A stretch of DNA of 64,000 nt from Rhizoclosmatium globosum (GCA_002104985.1 MCGO01000015.1:558001-622000); one strand, 5' to 3'. Positions 24,236 through 36,831 are shown, counted from the stretch's first letter. Made by a program: numbers and translations. The notes: generated from the sequence alone by a model not told the origin.

Positions 24236-26526
24236 ATGAATCGTTTGATGGCCTCCCACAAGGCCCAAAGCCTCAGCAGCGATCAAGAGATCAACGATGG
24301 TCTTGGTGAGGCTCGTTTATTTACTTGCAGACAAGGACTGACAGTTTCACTTCATGTCAGCTGAGATTGAACTCCAGAAGCTGCAGCGCCAGTACAGAAT
24401 CATGGAAGGTGACCGAAAAGCTTATTCCGAGGAATCAAGACTTGTTATCACAAAGCAAAGGTAAAAAAAAAGATGGTATCTCAAGATTCTGACTGTGCTA
24501 CTCAGACATACCATTGAAAAATTGAAACGCGATAACGAGCACCTACACGACGAGTTACGGCTTCTCGAAACGCGTAACGAGGACCGTAGACGGAACGGAG
24601 CTCAAAGCAAAAAAGCTGAAATCATGGCTGATCAAGCTGGTATTGTTTCCCATCTGGTCGTGATGTGTTTCTGATACGATAAAAAAAATAACTAGATACA
24701 TTTCAAAAGAAGATAAGTTGATTCTCTCTGAAATCAGCAGCCTGGACCAACAAATCGTAACCATGGACAAGGAAATTGATCAGGAACGTGCACAACTTGG
24801 AGGTGTCAATGCCGCCTCGCAAAACACAGAAGCGATTGAGAAGCAGATTCGAGTTCTCGAAAATAGACTTGACAAGGCGCTTGTTAAATTCAACAAGTCT
24901 CTTGCTGTCAACAAACGATTGAGAGCACTATTGACAACCTGAGACGAGAGAGACTTGTGTTTGATAATATTTATCGCAAGTTTGAGAGGGAGTTGATGGA
25001 GCAGAAGAAGCAGATGGCTGAGATTATTGAAATGAGTAATTCTGCTTATGAGGCTAGGTTTGTTTTCATTTGTACAGGGAAGATGAACTCTAACTTTGGA
25101 ATATGGAAGAGATGAAGCACAAGCTAAAATCATTGTGTTCGTGAGAAGGCTGATAAGGAATATCAAGCGTACGTCCAAGAAATCAAGGAGCTCGACCGCG
25201 CTTTGGAGCAGGACAGAAAACTGAAAGAGTTTATGGCGACCAAAGTTGCTGATAGAGGAGAGAACCTTGAGAATGGCTTTCATCTCGTAAACGAAACGGT
25301 TTGCAACGAATTTTTCCACGTTTCCTCTCACATAGAGTGTGCTAATATTAGAACCTATAAAACAGAGAAAGAATCCGGAAACAAAAACATGCAATCCCAA
25401 GACGACGTCAGCGAGTCTCTCGACACCTACGAAAAAGCGTTTGCAGAAATCAGAAAAGTTACTGGAACGCAGGATATCGGGGAACTCGTGCAACGGTTCA
25501 AAGCCGTCGAAGACCAAAACTTTCGCTCTTCAATACGTTAATGAAATCAATAACGAGATTGAGAAGATGGCGGAAGAGATTGTTCATGTCCAGAGACGTA
25601 TTGATGGCTTGAAGGTTGAAATGGTTGCTGCGGAAGAAGAGACGAAGAGGATTATGCGGGATTGGAGGTTTGCCCACTTAATTTCATTTACCGTGTGTGT
25701 TGTACTCAGTTGACATTCAAAAACAAAGAACACGCTCGAACAATCCAAGGAAAAATGCGGTCACTATGAAAAAGACTACCTTGAGACAACACAGCTCCTA
25801 GACGATCTTCGTAAAGGAACAGAACGGCTCATTAAACTCTTCCGAGCAACTCACCTGGCTAGTTGCATCCCCAAGCCAGTTCCAGCAGCTGAAGGTGAGA
25901 CCGCTGTCGAAATCAACAAGACGGAAGAAGAGAAACAGCAGGAAGAAAGCGAAAAGGATGGAAAACCTGAAGTTCGATCCATGAGTGCCAGAATGCGTGC
26001 GGAATTCGCGCAAGCTACTGACGCGTTGCTTGGATCTCATGGAGTTACCGACACGAATTTGTTGCAGTGTTTGGGACTTGTTGAGCTTAAGGCGAATGAA
26101 CTCTTGACTCTTCATTATGTATTCAACAACCAGAAGAAGAGCAGTGCTGGAGAAGATAAGGGAGACGCTAAGGAGAGTGGGTTGTTATTCCATCAATGGT
26201 GTTGGTGGTTTGTTGGGACAAGGACCAATGGCTGTTGTGAACAATTTGACAATCGTGGCTCCAAGCACTGGGTATGATGTCTTTTCGAAGTTCAATGATT
26301 TTTAATTGTTTTCTTAGCGATGACCATGACGGTGACGATGATATTTCGGATGAAGAAGACAGACCGTTGACAAGGGAGGAGCTCACTCAAAAGACTCTTC
26401 GCGGGGTAAATTAATTATATCAAATTATGTAATTGTACTAATCTTGTTGCTGGACAGCTTTCTAAACGAGAGAAGACGGCCGGAGCCCCGAAAACAGCTC
26501 AGAAGAAAAAGAAGAAGCAAGCTTAA
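24236..26526 (+). CDS. oda1: Outer dynein arm docking complex subunit (CCDC63/CCDC114/ODA1 family)
   Basis: Coiled-coil protein that anchors outer dynein arms to axonemal doublets. Family signatures: LQKLQRQYRIMEGDRKAYSE at ~26, RHTIEKLKRDNEHLHDELRL, IRVLENRLDKALVKFNKSLA, a VFDNIYRKFERELMEQKK block, DDVSESLDTYEKAFAEIRK, and VEDQNF followed by YVNEINNEIEKM. At least six short introns (for example after GLAEIELQ's exon junction at 24305, and at 26273-26319 and 26407-26457). The C-terminus is an acidic patch (DDHDGDDDISDEEDRP) and a poly-Lys end (KKKKKQA). Frame slips occur near 24926, 25140 and 25522. The gene is diagnostic for a motile flagellum, so the organism makes zoospores. Symbol by homology to the Chlamydomonas DC2 subunit. 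Confidence 0.85.
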
Positions 26527-26637
26527 TACCAAACCACCCATTTAAATTTATTCGTTTCTCTTATATTCTTGATACAACAGTGAACTCGATAATTAAGTAT
26601 ACAATAAAAGAAATCGTGAATATCTTGTCCGTCGTCA

Positions 26638-27954
26638 TTATCTATCGAAAACTGTGCCCCAAGACCGATCCAACCAAGTATTCCGCCTCGGTAAAGGCTC
26701 ATATTCGTATATACTAGACTGAGCAGTAACAACGTCCCTTACCGGGTGTATCTGAACCATCAACTCCGCAGCAGCCTGCATCCGTTCATAATAATTACCA
26801 AACGTTTTCAAATCCTTTGAAGCGACAGCTCGCGCTATACCATCCATCCCATTATCCGCATTCACAAACCTAGGCAGCCTTATAGTCTCGGGATCCACAG
26901 CAGCCCAGTACACGTCACCTGGCGTCTGTGGCTTTCCATGCGATATATACGCAGGCGCTGTATTCGGTTTCCCGAATTGGAACTGGAGGACCCGGTTCTC
27001 GAAACTGAATGGAGCCGGGATGAGGACTTTACGGGTTTTGGGTTTGATTGGTTTGTATGGTTCTGCGGTCCATGGTTCGCGTTCGACGACGACTTTGACA
27101 AACTTTGTGGGGGGTTTGTGGTGGAGGGGTGGGAGTTTTGATTTGTGGAAGTTGGGTTTTTTATAGCGATTCGTGGGGGAGGGGAGGTGGGGGTGGAGGA
27201 GTGGGGCGACTTGGTTTTGGTTGTGGCTTTGGTGGGGACGGTTTTCTCTTCATGGGAGGTGGAGGTGGAGGAGTTGGTGGGTTTCGGGCATTAAAAGGTT
27301 GTTTCGGGAATGTAAGTTGGGCGTCGAATTTTTGGAGGCGATTTTGGAGGCGGTGTTGGTGGCTTGACTGGTTCAAGAGGGCTTTCGCAGAAGGGACAAG
27401 AATGGTAAGCCTTCTTCCACCATAATTGTCATAACGCTGTCTAGACCTCCATGCTCATAGAAATCGCCGGCGAGACCAAAGTTTTGCATGCAAGTTCGGA
27501 TTTCAAGTAGTGCCTCGTTTAAACGATCAATCGGGTCTCGGGTATCAAGTTCATCATCTTTTGATGATGATGCTGGACCAGACAGAACTGAAGAGCTTCC
27601 GCCTTTAGACTTTGTCGTATCAGCAACGAGATTTCCTCCAACCGAAACGGATGAACTTTTAATTGTCGCACTCTTGGCAGCATTCAGTGCGATATTTGAT
27701 GGGGCCGTTTCAACCACTTGGGAGCATCAGGTTTTCTTGATTCGATAAGGCGTCAAAATCGACATCTTCATCAAAGCTGATTGCGTTCATCATCTGATTA
27801 AGCCCAGAAGTGTAATATCAGCCAATATCCCCTTGGCTTTGAACATAACACCATATAGTTCTTCCTGCCTCTCCTCTGAAAGACTCTCAAGAATCAGAAT
27901 AATATCTTGAAGCTTTTTTGCTTTGGCTTCCCTGTCTTCATCCGTGGTGTCCAT
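26638..27954 (-). CDS. Unknown protein, paralogue 2 of a minus-strand pair
   Basis: Begins at MDTTDEDREAKAKKLQDIIL (an ATG at 28008 in the same frame is the alternative). It continues through a Ser/Ala/Lys-rich region with an LNEALLEIRTCMQNFGLAGD helix, then a Pro-rich exon (RNPPTPPPPPPMKRKPSPPK), and ends with a conserved C-terminal block (VYWAAVDPETIRLPRFV, NYYERMQAAAELMVQIHP) at 26638. At least three introns or frame slips separate these, so exon limits are approximate. The C-terminal block and the helical N-terminal unit resemble the neighbouring upstream gene, making a tandem paralogue pair. Convergent with the docking-complex gene, 111 bp apart. No family recognised. Confidence 0.6.
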
Positions 27955-28046
27955 AATTGTGAAAGAATAGTGCCTTTCAGTTTTCCCATTGTTTCCACCA
28001 AAGCGCATTCGAAAAACCCAACGTCATTGTCAATTTCCCCTTTATT

Positions 28047-29357
28047 TCAATATTTTATTGAAGCATGGAAACGCGCCATCGACATTAGCTTTACAACTGT
28101 TTCCATGCGCGATTCGTAATTATTGTATACTGGTAAGTCCCTGTCAACTATAACGTGCGCAACTTTATCCAAGTCCCAAGGCTCGTGAAGCGTATTCGGT
28201 GGTCGAATTATTTGTCGGTCGACAGGGCTCCACCATTTATCGTGATTGTATTTGTGAAGTTGTCGTTGTCCATACACTCCAAACTTTTTGAATGGATGGT
28301 CATCATTTTCAGAGGAGAGATTCGAATTTGTTGTTTCATTGATGAAGTGACATCACGAGGTTTGGTGCAACATACAGTGGTCTTGATGGAAGTTTCGATT
28401 CTTTTTTCTTGAGCTTGTTGGCATCGAGTATTGGGAGTGTCGCAAACTGAGGTTCCGACTTTGTCACTTGGGATGGTCTTGGCTCTGCATTAATTGGAGG
28501 CAGCGTAGATACTGATGTAGTTTGTGGCTGAATTTCGGAGGAATCATCACCCGTCTTCCATTCAGATGGCGACATGTTATCGTCTATATTTTTCTCCATT
28601 GCAGCGATGTTAGCGGCATTATCTTTCGGTTTTGATGAAGCACGGCGTTCGTTGAGACCGGGTTTGAGAGTGTGACTTTCACGACGTTTCGTTTCAGAGG
28701 GTTGAGCCTTTTGTGGTAGAACCCCTGCGTTTGATTTTCTTTTCATGTTTGTAGGCGGTTTCAAACTAGTTGCAATTGATGACTTTCTTCGGGTCTTTTT
28801 CTTTGTAGTTTCAGTTCCATCATGTTGCTCAAGTACTGTAGCGTCGAGGTTCTCTTCAACTAATGGCAGCTCTGTAGTAAGAGATTTCAGAGCGTTTTCA
28901 GGTGTAATTGCCATCAAAGCGCGCACAATTGGATCGTTTGCAGTCATTCCAGCTTCTGCCAACCGTGAGAGCATCTTTGCAGCCAATGAGTTCATGCCTT
29001 TGGCCAACAAGAAAGTTCTCAGAGCAACGAGTGATTCTTGTACTTTTTTAGTTAAATCATTGCCAGAGATGGAATATTGGGAATCAAATATATCATCATC
29101 ATCGAAATCGCCATCTTCCATATTGCGTGAGATTCCAATAAAGGTCTTGTTGAGCTTATTGAGAGCCATAGTAGCGAGTAACTCTTCTGCCGTTCGAAGA
29201 AGCTCTTGTATCTTGTAAAAGTCAGTTGCTAGTGTTTATACTATAGAAGTGAGGAGAAGGTAAATACTTGGTGGGTTTCATCTTCCGGAATCTCTTCCAA
29301 CAACTGGATCAAAACGGTAAGGTATCGAGCTTCTGGTGATTCGTCGAATCCATCCAT
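28047..29357 (-). CDS. Unknown protein, paralogue 1 of a minus-strand pair
   Basis: Three exons. The first encodes MDGFDESPEARYLTVLIQLL...DETHQ; the second (ending near 28350) encodes a helical region (KVQESLVALRTFLLAKGMNS, MLSRLAEAGMTANDPIVRAL) and a long basic Ser/Lys/Pro-rich disordered stretch; the third encodes KYNHDKWWSPVDRQIIRPPN, HVIVDRDLPVYNNYESRMET and the end at 28047. About 385 residues. The C-terminal block matches paralogue 2 (W..(S/A)VD...IR.P, then (Y/N)YE.RM...(V/A)ELM). Divergent from the IPI1 gene, 105 bp between ATGs. An upstream ATG at 29462 is possible but would nearly abut the opposite gene. Its position among axonemal genes suggests, but does not show, a flagellar role. 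Confidence 0.65.
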
Positions 29358-29462
29358 GTTTCTTAATTCCGGATTGGTGTTCTGATCCAATTTCTTTCTT
29401 TCTTCTTTCTTTTTTTCCCACCAATCAGTTAGCCAACCAAACACCTTTCCACCGCACTTCAA

Positions 29463-32400
29463 ATGGCACCAAAGAAGAAGAAAGAAAGGACTTCAAGGCA
29501 AGAATACTCTGAATAACCTTAAACGATGCTGACTAATACTTATCCCTCACCAGAAAAAGCGGCTGAATGTCGGTGGTGCAAAGGACCAAGGCAACGTCAC
29601 AAACATGTCCTTCAAAACAAAGTCGATCGTCGTTCGGACTCAGTCCGTTGCGGACCACGACTTGGACGCTGCCGATTCCGCGAAACAATCGAACATTGAT
29701 CTCAAGAACATTCTGGCAATGACAGCCCACTTTAACACTTCAAATAGAAAGGGTGTGTTTAGTGCACAGTTAATGGTTTAATTGGTTTAATTGAGTAATT
29801 ATCCACCCAGATGCTCTCAATCGATTGAAGGACTTGATCACGGACGACCCTCGCACAATGGTTCTGCACTTGAGTCAAATCATCAATGGCGTCGCTCCTA
29901 TTCTCTTGGACCGTGAATATGAAGTCAGAAAGGCTTTGATTCAGTTTGCCAAAGTGCTCGTGAAACTGGCTCCTGCGGTAATAACACATAATACGCGACT
30001 CATTATCTGACTCCACTTGTTTCAGAAACTCTTGATGCCATTTGTCACTGTTGTTATTACATACGCTTGCTCTGCCATGAACCATATCGTTAATGAAATC
30101 AGATACGATGCTGTCAGATTCATCAATATTTGGATTGAGACTTTCCCGGCTTCGTTTGTGGGCCCTTCCGATCAGATTATTCAGAATTACATGTCATTGT
30201 TGAGTTTGAAGCGACAGAAAGTGACTGGTGCGTGAATTCTCTTCGAATGGTATCAAGGGTTCTAACAGTCTCAAGGCCAAGATTCTTTCATCAAAAAGTC
30301 AAAGGAGGCTGCAATGGACAGCGTATGTTTTCTCAGCCTTGTTTTTCTTGGGCTCACATTGAAGTCTAGGATCAAATCGTGGTTCTCAGCAGTATGAGCA
30401 AGTTACTCGATATTTCAGGCGATTTGACACTGGGTGAAACAAAGTAATTATTTACTATAATGAGCAAGTATGAATCTTAATCTGTGAAATCAGGCAACCT
30501 TCAGCTTATTCATTGTACTTCAAAAGTGTAAGTCCTTCACCCCCGTTTTGGAACGAATTAAATATTATCATAGGATATCACACTTAAACGAAGCGCTGAC
30601 CGATGGGCCCAAAGCGCGAAATGGAACTTGGACGTCTTCGGCGTCCCTCTTTCCTCCTCAACAAACCTGTTCAATCCCTACCTAGCATAAATTCAAACGA
30701 TCGTATCCAACTTACTCTTGGTGAAACTGTCGTGGCTGCCAAAGCTGCTCCAACCATCAAATGGGGACCGTCAGACTTTGTCAACGCGATTGTCCCTGCG
30801 TGTATCGACATTTGGCTTGAAGCTGTACCGTTGGTTCTGTCTGGAGTAATGATCAACGAAAACCAGTCGCTTGAGAAGTTGAATTTGGCGATGGCGATTA
30901 TACATCAAGCGCTTGTAAAACATGTTGCAGTTTGCACTGACGTTGAGAGGAAAGCGATTGTGAGTGCGTTCTCCAAGCATATATTGGTTTCGTTCCCGTA
31001 TGGAAACAATGCGGTTGGGATTAAAACGGAATACGTAAGCAGCTCTTGATTTAAAAGCGACTTGTAAACTGAAGAATTTTACAGTGTGAACAAGTCCTTC
31101 AAGAAATGAACATCAAAACATGTGAAATCGTTTCACTGTTCCAGAAGTCGGACTGGTCGGGTGGACAAAACGAAAATAACAGCTGGGAGGAGAAGATGTT
31201 TGATTACATTTTCAAAATCATTGCGGCCAAGGTCAGACACATACTTTCCTAAACCGGGAATGAGCATTAACATAAAGTTCAGGACGACATCCTCCCACTC
31301 CAATCAATGAAAATGATTTTCCCACTCTGCGAAGCAACTATTCGCTCTCAACTAAACGCGGCCCAAAGCTCATGGAACTTCTTGTCCGTCGACACAAAGA
31401 ACTCAGCCCGAAAACGGCGCTCTGGTCCGAAATGTTTGCATTTATCGAAAAGGGGTTCATGGAAATCAATCCAACTGTCAACAACACTTCGAAAGTGGAA
31501 TGGATTTCGTATTTGCCAAAGGCGCTTTGGGGTCTCGGGAATTCAAATGAACGAGCGAGTAAAAGCATTCTTGCGTTTTTGTCAACAGTGTTGCGGACGT
31601 TGCCTCAAACAGAAGAGTCGTTGGTATGTTTAAATATTGGGTGCCAGTCAAGGATTAATTCAGGGTTTTGCAGAAACTCGGAAACAATACTCAGAACGCC
31701 ATTATTCCGTTCTTTTACGTCGTCACGCCTCAGAAGGGCCCATCTATGGACCGTTCTTGCTGTTGTCAGTTGAGACTCAAAAGGCTGCTATCGAAATGCT
31801 GTATTATCTCCCCACTTGGTCCGAAAAGCTCGTTAGCGCATTGGCTTCATGCTTGACATGTAAGATTGATGAATGATTTTTTTGCACACGTGTAACAATC
31901 ATTACAGCACCAACCGCTGACGTTAGCATCATCTCACGCGCCTTTGAAATCACTTTTGAGCGACAAAGTTTCCCCCAACGTTGTTTTGGAGTGGGATATC
32001 TTTTTCGGATTCGTGTTTACAGTGGGAGTCGTTGGATCTACTTCTGACTTGTTGGGAAGACTTCAAAGTTCGGAGTTAGCTACATATGAGAGCTATGGAA
32101 CCACATTTGGTCAAGTTGCGAAGGGTGAGCTCGAGCAGAAATGTGGTGCTTTGTCGGGACTTGAGGTGGCCTTGGTTCGACGTCGTGTGTATCTGAGCAG
32201 GGTAAGTCTTCATTATTGGATGTGGCAGTGGATCTAAATCGTTCTGCTATTAGATGGTCGCGCAACTTCTTCGCTCTCATTTCAATAACGGGGCTCTCGA
32301 ATTCACGCTCGATGTATTGGCAGCATTCCAGGTTTTTATTGTCTGATGTTTTGTAATATTTGACACTTACCGACTCTAAGGTGAACATCAAAACTTTGGA

Positions 32401-32701
32401 TTCATTCTTCGGAGTATCTTCCCTCTTGTCTGCGATTCTCGAAGAAGCAGGGCCAGTGGAGCTAAACAATGAGTTCTTGTCTCACCTTTCAGGGCTTTGT
32501 TCAACGGCGATTTTGATGTGCCTCGCTACAAGTCATGAAAACTACGACCTTTTCAAAATGTCCGCGGACGTGAGTCTAGAGGTTCTTACGTATCTTCCAG
32601 GAATTGTAGGCCAATTTAGGGAGACGTTTTCTGCCAACTCGAAGAACTTGTCGTACTCATTAAAAGATCGTGTAAAAATGATTTTAGATCGATTGCAATA
32701 A
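29463..32701 (+). CDS. ipi1: Pre-rRNA processing protein Ipi1/TEX10 family
   Basis: Component of the Rix1/PELP1-TEX10-WDR18 complex in 60S subunit maturation. The N-terminus is basic (MAPKKKKERTS), followed by the conserved NMSFKTKSIVVRTQSVA and DLKNILAMTAHFNTSNRK, the core LNRLKDLITDDPRTMVLHLS...GVAPILLDREYEVRKALI, and HEAT-like helices up to KDRVKMILDRLQ at 32701. At least a dozen introns of 45-60 bp fragment it, making it the most intron-dense gene here after the myosin. The first intron (29498-29553) uses a GC-AG pair; the frame then needs one more A in the A-run at 29554. Long, TEX10-like, rather than the short yeast Ipi1. Convergent with DNAAF1, 32 bp between stops. Confidence 0.85.
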
Positions 32702-32732
32702 AGATAATTTTTATTCCAAAATATGTTTTCAT

Positions 32733-34502
32733 TCATTCGTCAGCTCCCCATGCATGCACAGACAACTTCTGCACTTTCTTGCTGATTTCACCTTCATCCA
32801 ATAAGTGCTCCTCCAATGGTTGTTCGATTTCCGTTTCAGTCAAAGTAACAACGGAATCGAGGATACCAAAACTGCCGACGGTGCATCTTCTACCTTTCCA
32901 ACCTCTACAATAGACTCACAAGCCTTCTTCTCCGGTTCGTTGGTTGTCTCCTCAATGACTTCGATAATCTTTGGTGCCTCTACAATCTCGTCCGCGTCCG
33001 CAAAGCTTACTCGCTTTCTTTCAGTTTCATGGAATTCAAGAGCAGGTACATCGTCCTTTTCTTCATCTTCCAGTTCAGTGATAGTTGGGCCAGAACGCGT
33101 TTCCTTTGTCCCTTGCTCTTCCTCAATTTCCTCCAACAAATCACGCTCAAAAGAAGTAAGGAGCTCCAATTTAGACATTTCGGCTCTTGTTTCGGCATAG
33201 TCGCGCTCCTCGCGATCATTCTTCTCGTTTTCTGGAGCGTTCGGGTCTTTCTCCTCGATTTTGGAGAGCTGTTCGTCACGAAATGCGACCAATCTTGGGT
33301 CTGCGAGTTCAGGAGTTTCTTCTTCGGGACCGTATTTCTCGATGCGGCGGGCACGAGCTTCTTCTTGGATCTTTTTGAGAGCTGGGAGAAAGACGATGAG
33401 ATGACGATTGAAACTGAAATTGGGCTTACCTTCAAAGTTACGATCGTGCTCCTTTCTTTCCTCCTCACGTTGACGAGTTCTTTCTTCACGTTCAGCTTCC
33501 ATACCGCCAAGGGCCCTTTGGACGAATGAGCAGAGAGTTGAATAATCGTAGAAAGAACATACCAAGCTTCGGTGGCAAGACGTTCTTTATCGAACACTGG
33601 ACGATCATCCAAGTAAGTTAGCTTCTTCAAACGGGAGACCATGGTACGGCGGTAGTTCATAATCTTTGGAATCACTGGATTGGACATGATATTCAAGACA
33701 CACTGCAACAGAAGCCGCGTTAACGACAAGAGACTCCAAATAGTTTTACTCACGAGCTCGGGCATTTTTTCAAAGACTTCCAACACCTCAGGGTCCTCGA
33801 TTTGGTTGAATGACAAATCTACGATTTCGAGACTCGGGCATTCTAATAAATGCATGATATCCTGAGCAGATTTGAGATAATTATGGTCCATTTGAAGAGT
33901 TTTAAGCTTTGGAAGGCCGGAAAGGCCCGAGATGGACTTGATTAAGTTGTTTCCAAGGTTGATTGTGTCCAAGTCCTGGAGTGCATCAAGATTCTCTGAT
34001 TTAAGAATTAGGATTCTTGATATATTATAAAGAATTTGTTGATGTACCGATTACTTGAATGCAGTTTTGGTGCAAGAATCTGTGGGGTTGGTTGACTGTC
34101 AACTTCACTGACATCTTACATTAAACTCACAAGCAGCGTAGCTCAGTCAAAGCTTCCAGATTTTTAATCTGAGAAAGTCCGTTTCCTTCAAGCCACAGTG
34201 AGCGTAGCCCAGTGTATTTCTCGAGGTTTTCAATGTCAGCAAAACCTTTGAACAGCATCAGTATGAGATTCAGACTATTCTTAGATCACCTTTAAAATGA
34301 AGATAGATCTTGTCGTTTAATTCGGGCGTGGCGTAGGCCTGCTGCTCCAGACAAAGCTGTTTGAGGTACTTTGGTGTCATCTTGGTGTTCTGGGAATGAA
34401 GATGAGTTCAGATGTCATCCTACGTTAACAAGGTACTCACCCCTTTTCATCCACTTCGCGAGCGTCGCGTCCAAAGAAACGGCGGGGAGGACGAGCTAGC
34501 AT
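32733..34502 (-). CDS. dnaaf1: Dynein axonemal assembly factor 1 (LRRC50/ODA7)
   Basis: Cytoplasmic factor for preassembly of axonemal dynein arms. N-terminus [20 protein letters not shown], then [20 protein letters not shown] and SDS22-type leucine-rich repeats ([56 protein letters not shown]), and the diagnostic LRR cap [20 protein letters not shown] followed by [18 protein letters not shown] charged Glu-rich C-terminus ends [13 protein letters not shown]. Introns interrupt the LRR region. Restoring one base in the AAAA run at 32868-32871 (+ strand) is needed to join the Glu-rich region to the C-terminus. The NYRR...[10 protein letters not shown] cap is what separates DNAAF1 from other SDS22-like proteins. 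Confidence 0.9.
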
Positions 34503-34541
34503 ATTTTGTGTTAGTTTTTGTTTGTGACAATTATTCGTGAA
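34503..34541. promoter_or_regulatory. 39-bp divergent promoter between two flagellar genes
   Basis: Only 39 bp separate the ATG of DNAAF1 (minus, 34502) and that of the LRRC49-like gene (plus, 34542). Both transcripts must start within or beyond this T-rich gap (TTTGTGTTAGTTTTTGTTTG), so the two share regulatory DNA. No named factor site is evident. Confidence 0.6.
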
Positions 34542-36787
34542 ATGCGTCCACATCCTTCCGTGGGATCCTCCTTTAATTACGTCCCAAGAACATCATCTAT
34601 TTCAAATGCGAAACAAGCGTGGGGATCTGGCTCTATGCAACCCTCTGTTGCAGGATCATCTGTTAAACTTGGAATTGGTCCCAAACAGGATTCAGGGGTG
34701 TCCATTAGCTCTGCGGCAGACTCAATAGATAAGCCCGTCATTAAGAATTTGAGACCTGAAGATATTCCATTCCAAGTACTTGTTCGTTATTGTCGTGATA
34801 TCCCTAAATTTTACATCAATAGAGAGCTGAAGACGAACGCGAATTGAATCCGGAGAGAATCAATCTAAATAGAAAGAGCCTTCAAGTATGTGAATGAAGT
34901 TAATCGGATACGAATTTTAACTGAATGTAGTCTTGCGTGATTCTTTCGAACGAAGAACGCCTCCGACTATTGAATTATCAAACCAACTCCATCACCAAGA
35001 TTGAACACTTGGATAATTTGAGAAATTTGGTGTTCTTGGACTTCTACAACAATGCGATTGAGAAAATAGAGGGACTAGACTATCTTTCTAATCTACGCGT
35101 GTTGATGGTAAAAAGACTTGCTCTGTCAAGAATCTTAACTAAATTTATATAGCTTGGACGAAACAAAATACAAAAGATTGAGGGTCTTGAATCACTGTCA
35201 AAGTTGGACGTCTTGGACTTACATGCAAACCAAATCACAACCGTCGGTTCGTAAATTCGAGGCTTCCCTAAATTATTCATTAATTTTGTTCTTCAGAGAA
35301 CTTGGAGCCTCTGACTAGCCTGCGTGTTCTCAACCTCGAGGATAATAGCATAAATACTCTTCACAAGCTTCCCATTCCAACCTTAGCCGAGCTCAACCTC
35401 AAGAGAAATCAAGTAAATTATGTTATACGATATATTGTTTGCATAGCTAACAGTCTTACTCAAGATACAAACAATACACGGTATTCAATCTCTCGTAAAT
35501 TTGAAGCGGCTGGTCCTCTCCAACAACAGCGTTGCGTCATTTGAAAACATCATAGACCTTTTGCTGTCGACGACGTTACTCGAACTCTCACTAGAAGGGA
35601 ATCCGATAACAGCCGATCAGTATTATCGCCTGATTTTGGCAAATCGAATCAAGACTCTCAAATACTTGGATGGAAAGCGAATCTCTGAAGAAGAGAAGCG
35701 AACCGCGCTCAAAATCGCAAAACGCGAAACGGAGCGTCGAAAAGAGACTGAACGAGTTTTGAGTCAGGCTGAAGAGAGAAAAAAGGCGGTAGATGTCATC
35801 AAAAGACGCTGGAATCTAGATATGGAGATTGAAAGGAAGCGTCATAAAGGGTTCATGGATTATATGGGTAAAGCGAGCGTAGACGACGATGGAAGTGGGT
35901 TGAACAAGAAGGGGAAACCGTCAAAGTCCGATGAAGGTGCTGTTGGTGGTCTAATTTATACGGAAGGAAATCAGATGTTCTTGTGAGTTTGAAGCTCTTC
36001 TTTCGTCATTTGAATGAAAACAACAGGTATGGCAACGACTCTCTGTCGCTGTTTGAGAAAGCTGAAACAACCGGAATAACAACAATATACTTTCAATATA
36101 TTGATATCAAGAAGCTCGCTGGTGCTCTCGCTAAAGTAAAGAGATTCTTTGAAGTGGATACCATCACATTCTCCGACAACAATATGAATTCATTGAAGAA
36201 GGTGAATTTTGTTTCAAGTCCAACGAAACTTATGAATAAGGATGTAGATTGAAGTTCTTTCGCAACTGTCTGTGTCAAAGCCGTTGACGGTTGTCATCGA
36301 AAACAACGCAATTATTGATTCACCTTTCTTCTTTCATTATACGTTATTTCGGTTATGTCGCTTTTCGCATCATAACGTTATCAAGACGTTGAATGGGACG
36401 GAAATCACATCTGAAATGCTCGATGAAGCTGTAATTCGATTTGGTGAGCCTCGCATACTAAGAAACATTGGTGTAATTAAGCTATGTAAGGTGTTTTGAG
36501 GGCGGGTCTCTTGAAAACCGCGAGTATGGCGACGATGGAGTCATTTTCGCGGGAGTTTGGATCTGACGGCTTTGATGCAACTGATGTTCGTCCTCGCAAT
36601 ACTATTACACGTGAAACTCAAGCCCGTAAGAATTATTTTTTGTTATATATGCTTTTTGACACCGCGGTTAGATGTGGATAAGCTGCTAACTGAAGTCGTC
36701 GAGGCAAACGCGAAGGCCCTAGAATTTGAAAGATTGTGGCCTTTGATGGTGAAAGCAAAGATTGAATCTTCCTTTTCTGAAAAATAA
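34542..36787 (+). CDS. Leucine-rich-repeat flagellar/centriolar protein, LRRC49-like
   Basis: A Ser-rich N-terminus (MRPHPSVGSSFNYVPRTSS) leads to at least six SDS22-type LRRs: ITKIEHLDNLRNLVFLDFYN, NAIEKIEGLDYLSNLRVLM, NKIQKIEGLESLSKLDVLDL, NLEPLTSLRVLNLEDNSI, LPIPTLAELNLKRNQ and VNLKRLVLSNNSVASF. The cap LILANRIKTLKYLDGKRISE precedes a charged coiled coil (EEEKRTALKIAKRETERRKE) and a C-terminal region with a second repeat-like block (FFEVDTITFSDNNMNSLKK). About eight introns of ~50 bp. The order LRR, coiled coil and late pseudo-LRR resembles LRRC49, a subunit of the tubulin polyglutamylase complex. LRRC9/LRRIQ-type proteins are alternatives. The divergent pairing with DNAAF1 supports a flagellar role. 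Confidence 0.75.
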
Positions 36788-36831
36788 ATAATTCTGTTAT
36801 ATGAAATTGTCATTTGAAGCTCCGTGCAAAC

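Noticed and set aside
27105..27425. Gly/Trp-rich plus-strand frame
   Set aside because: Antisense of the Pro-rich exon of the minus-strand paralogue.
32938..33529. Plus-strand frames opposite DNAAF1
   Set aside because: Complement of the Glu-rich region; no conserved blocks.
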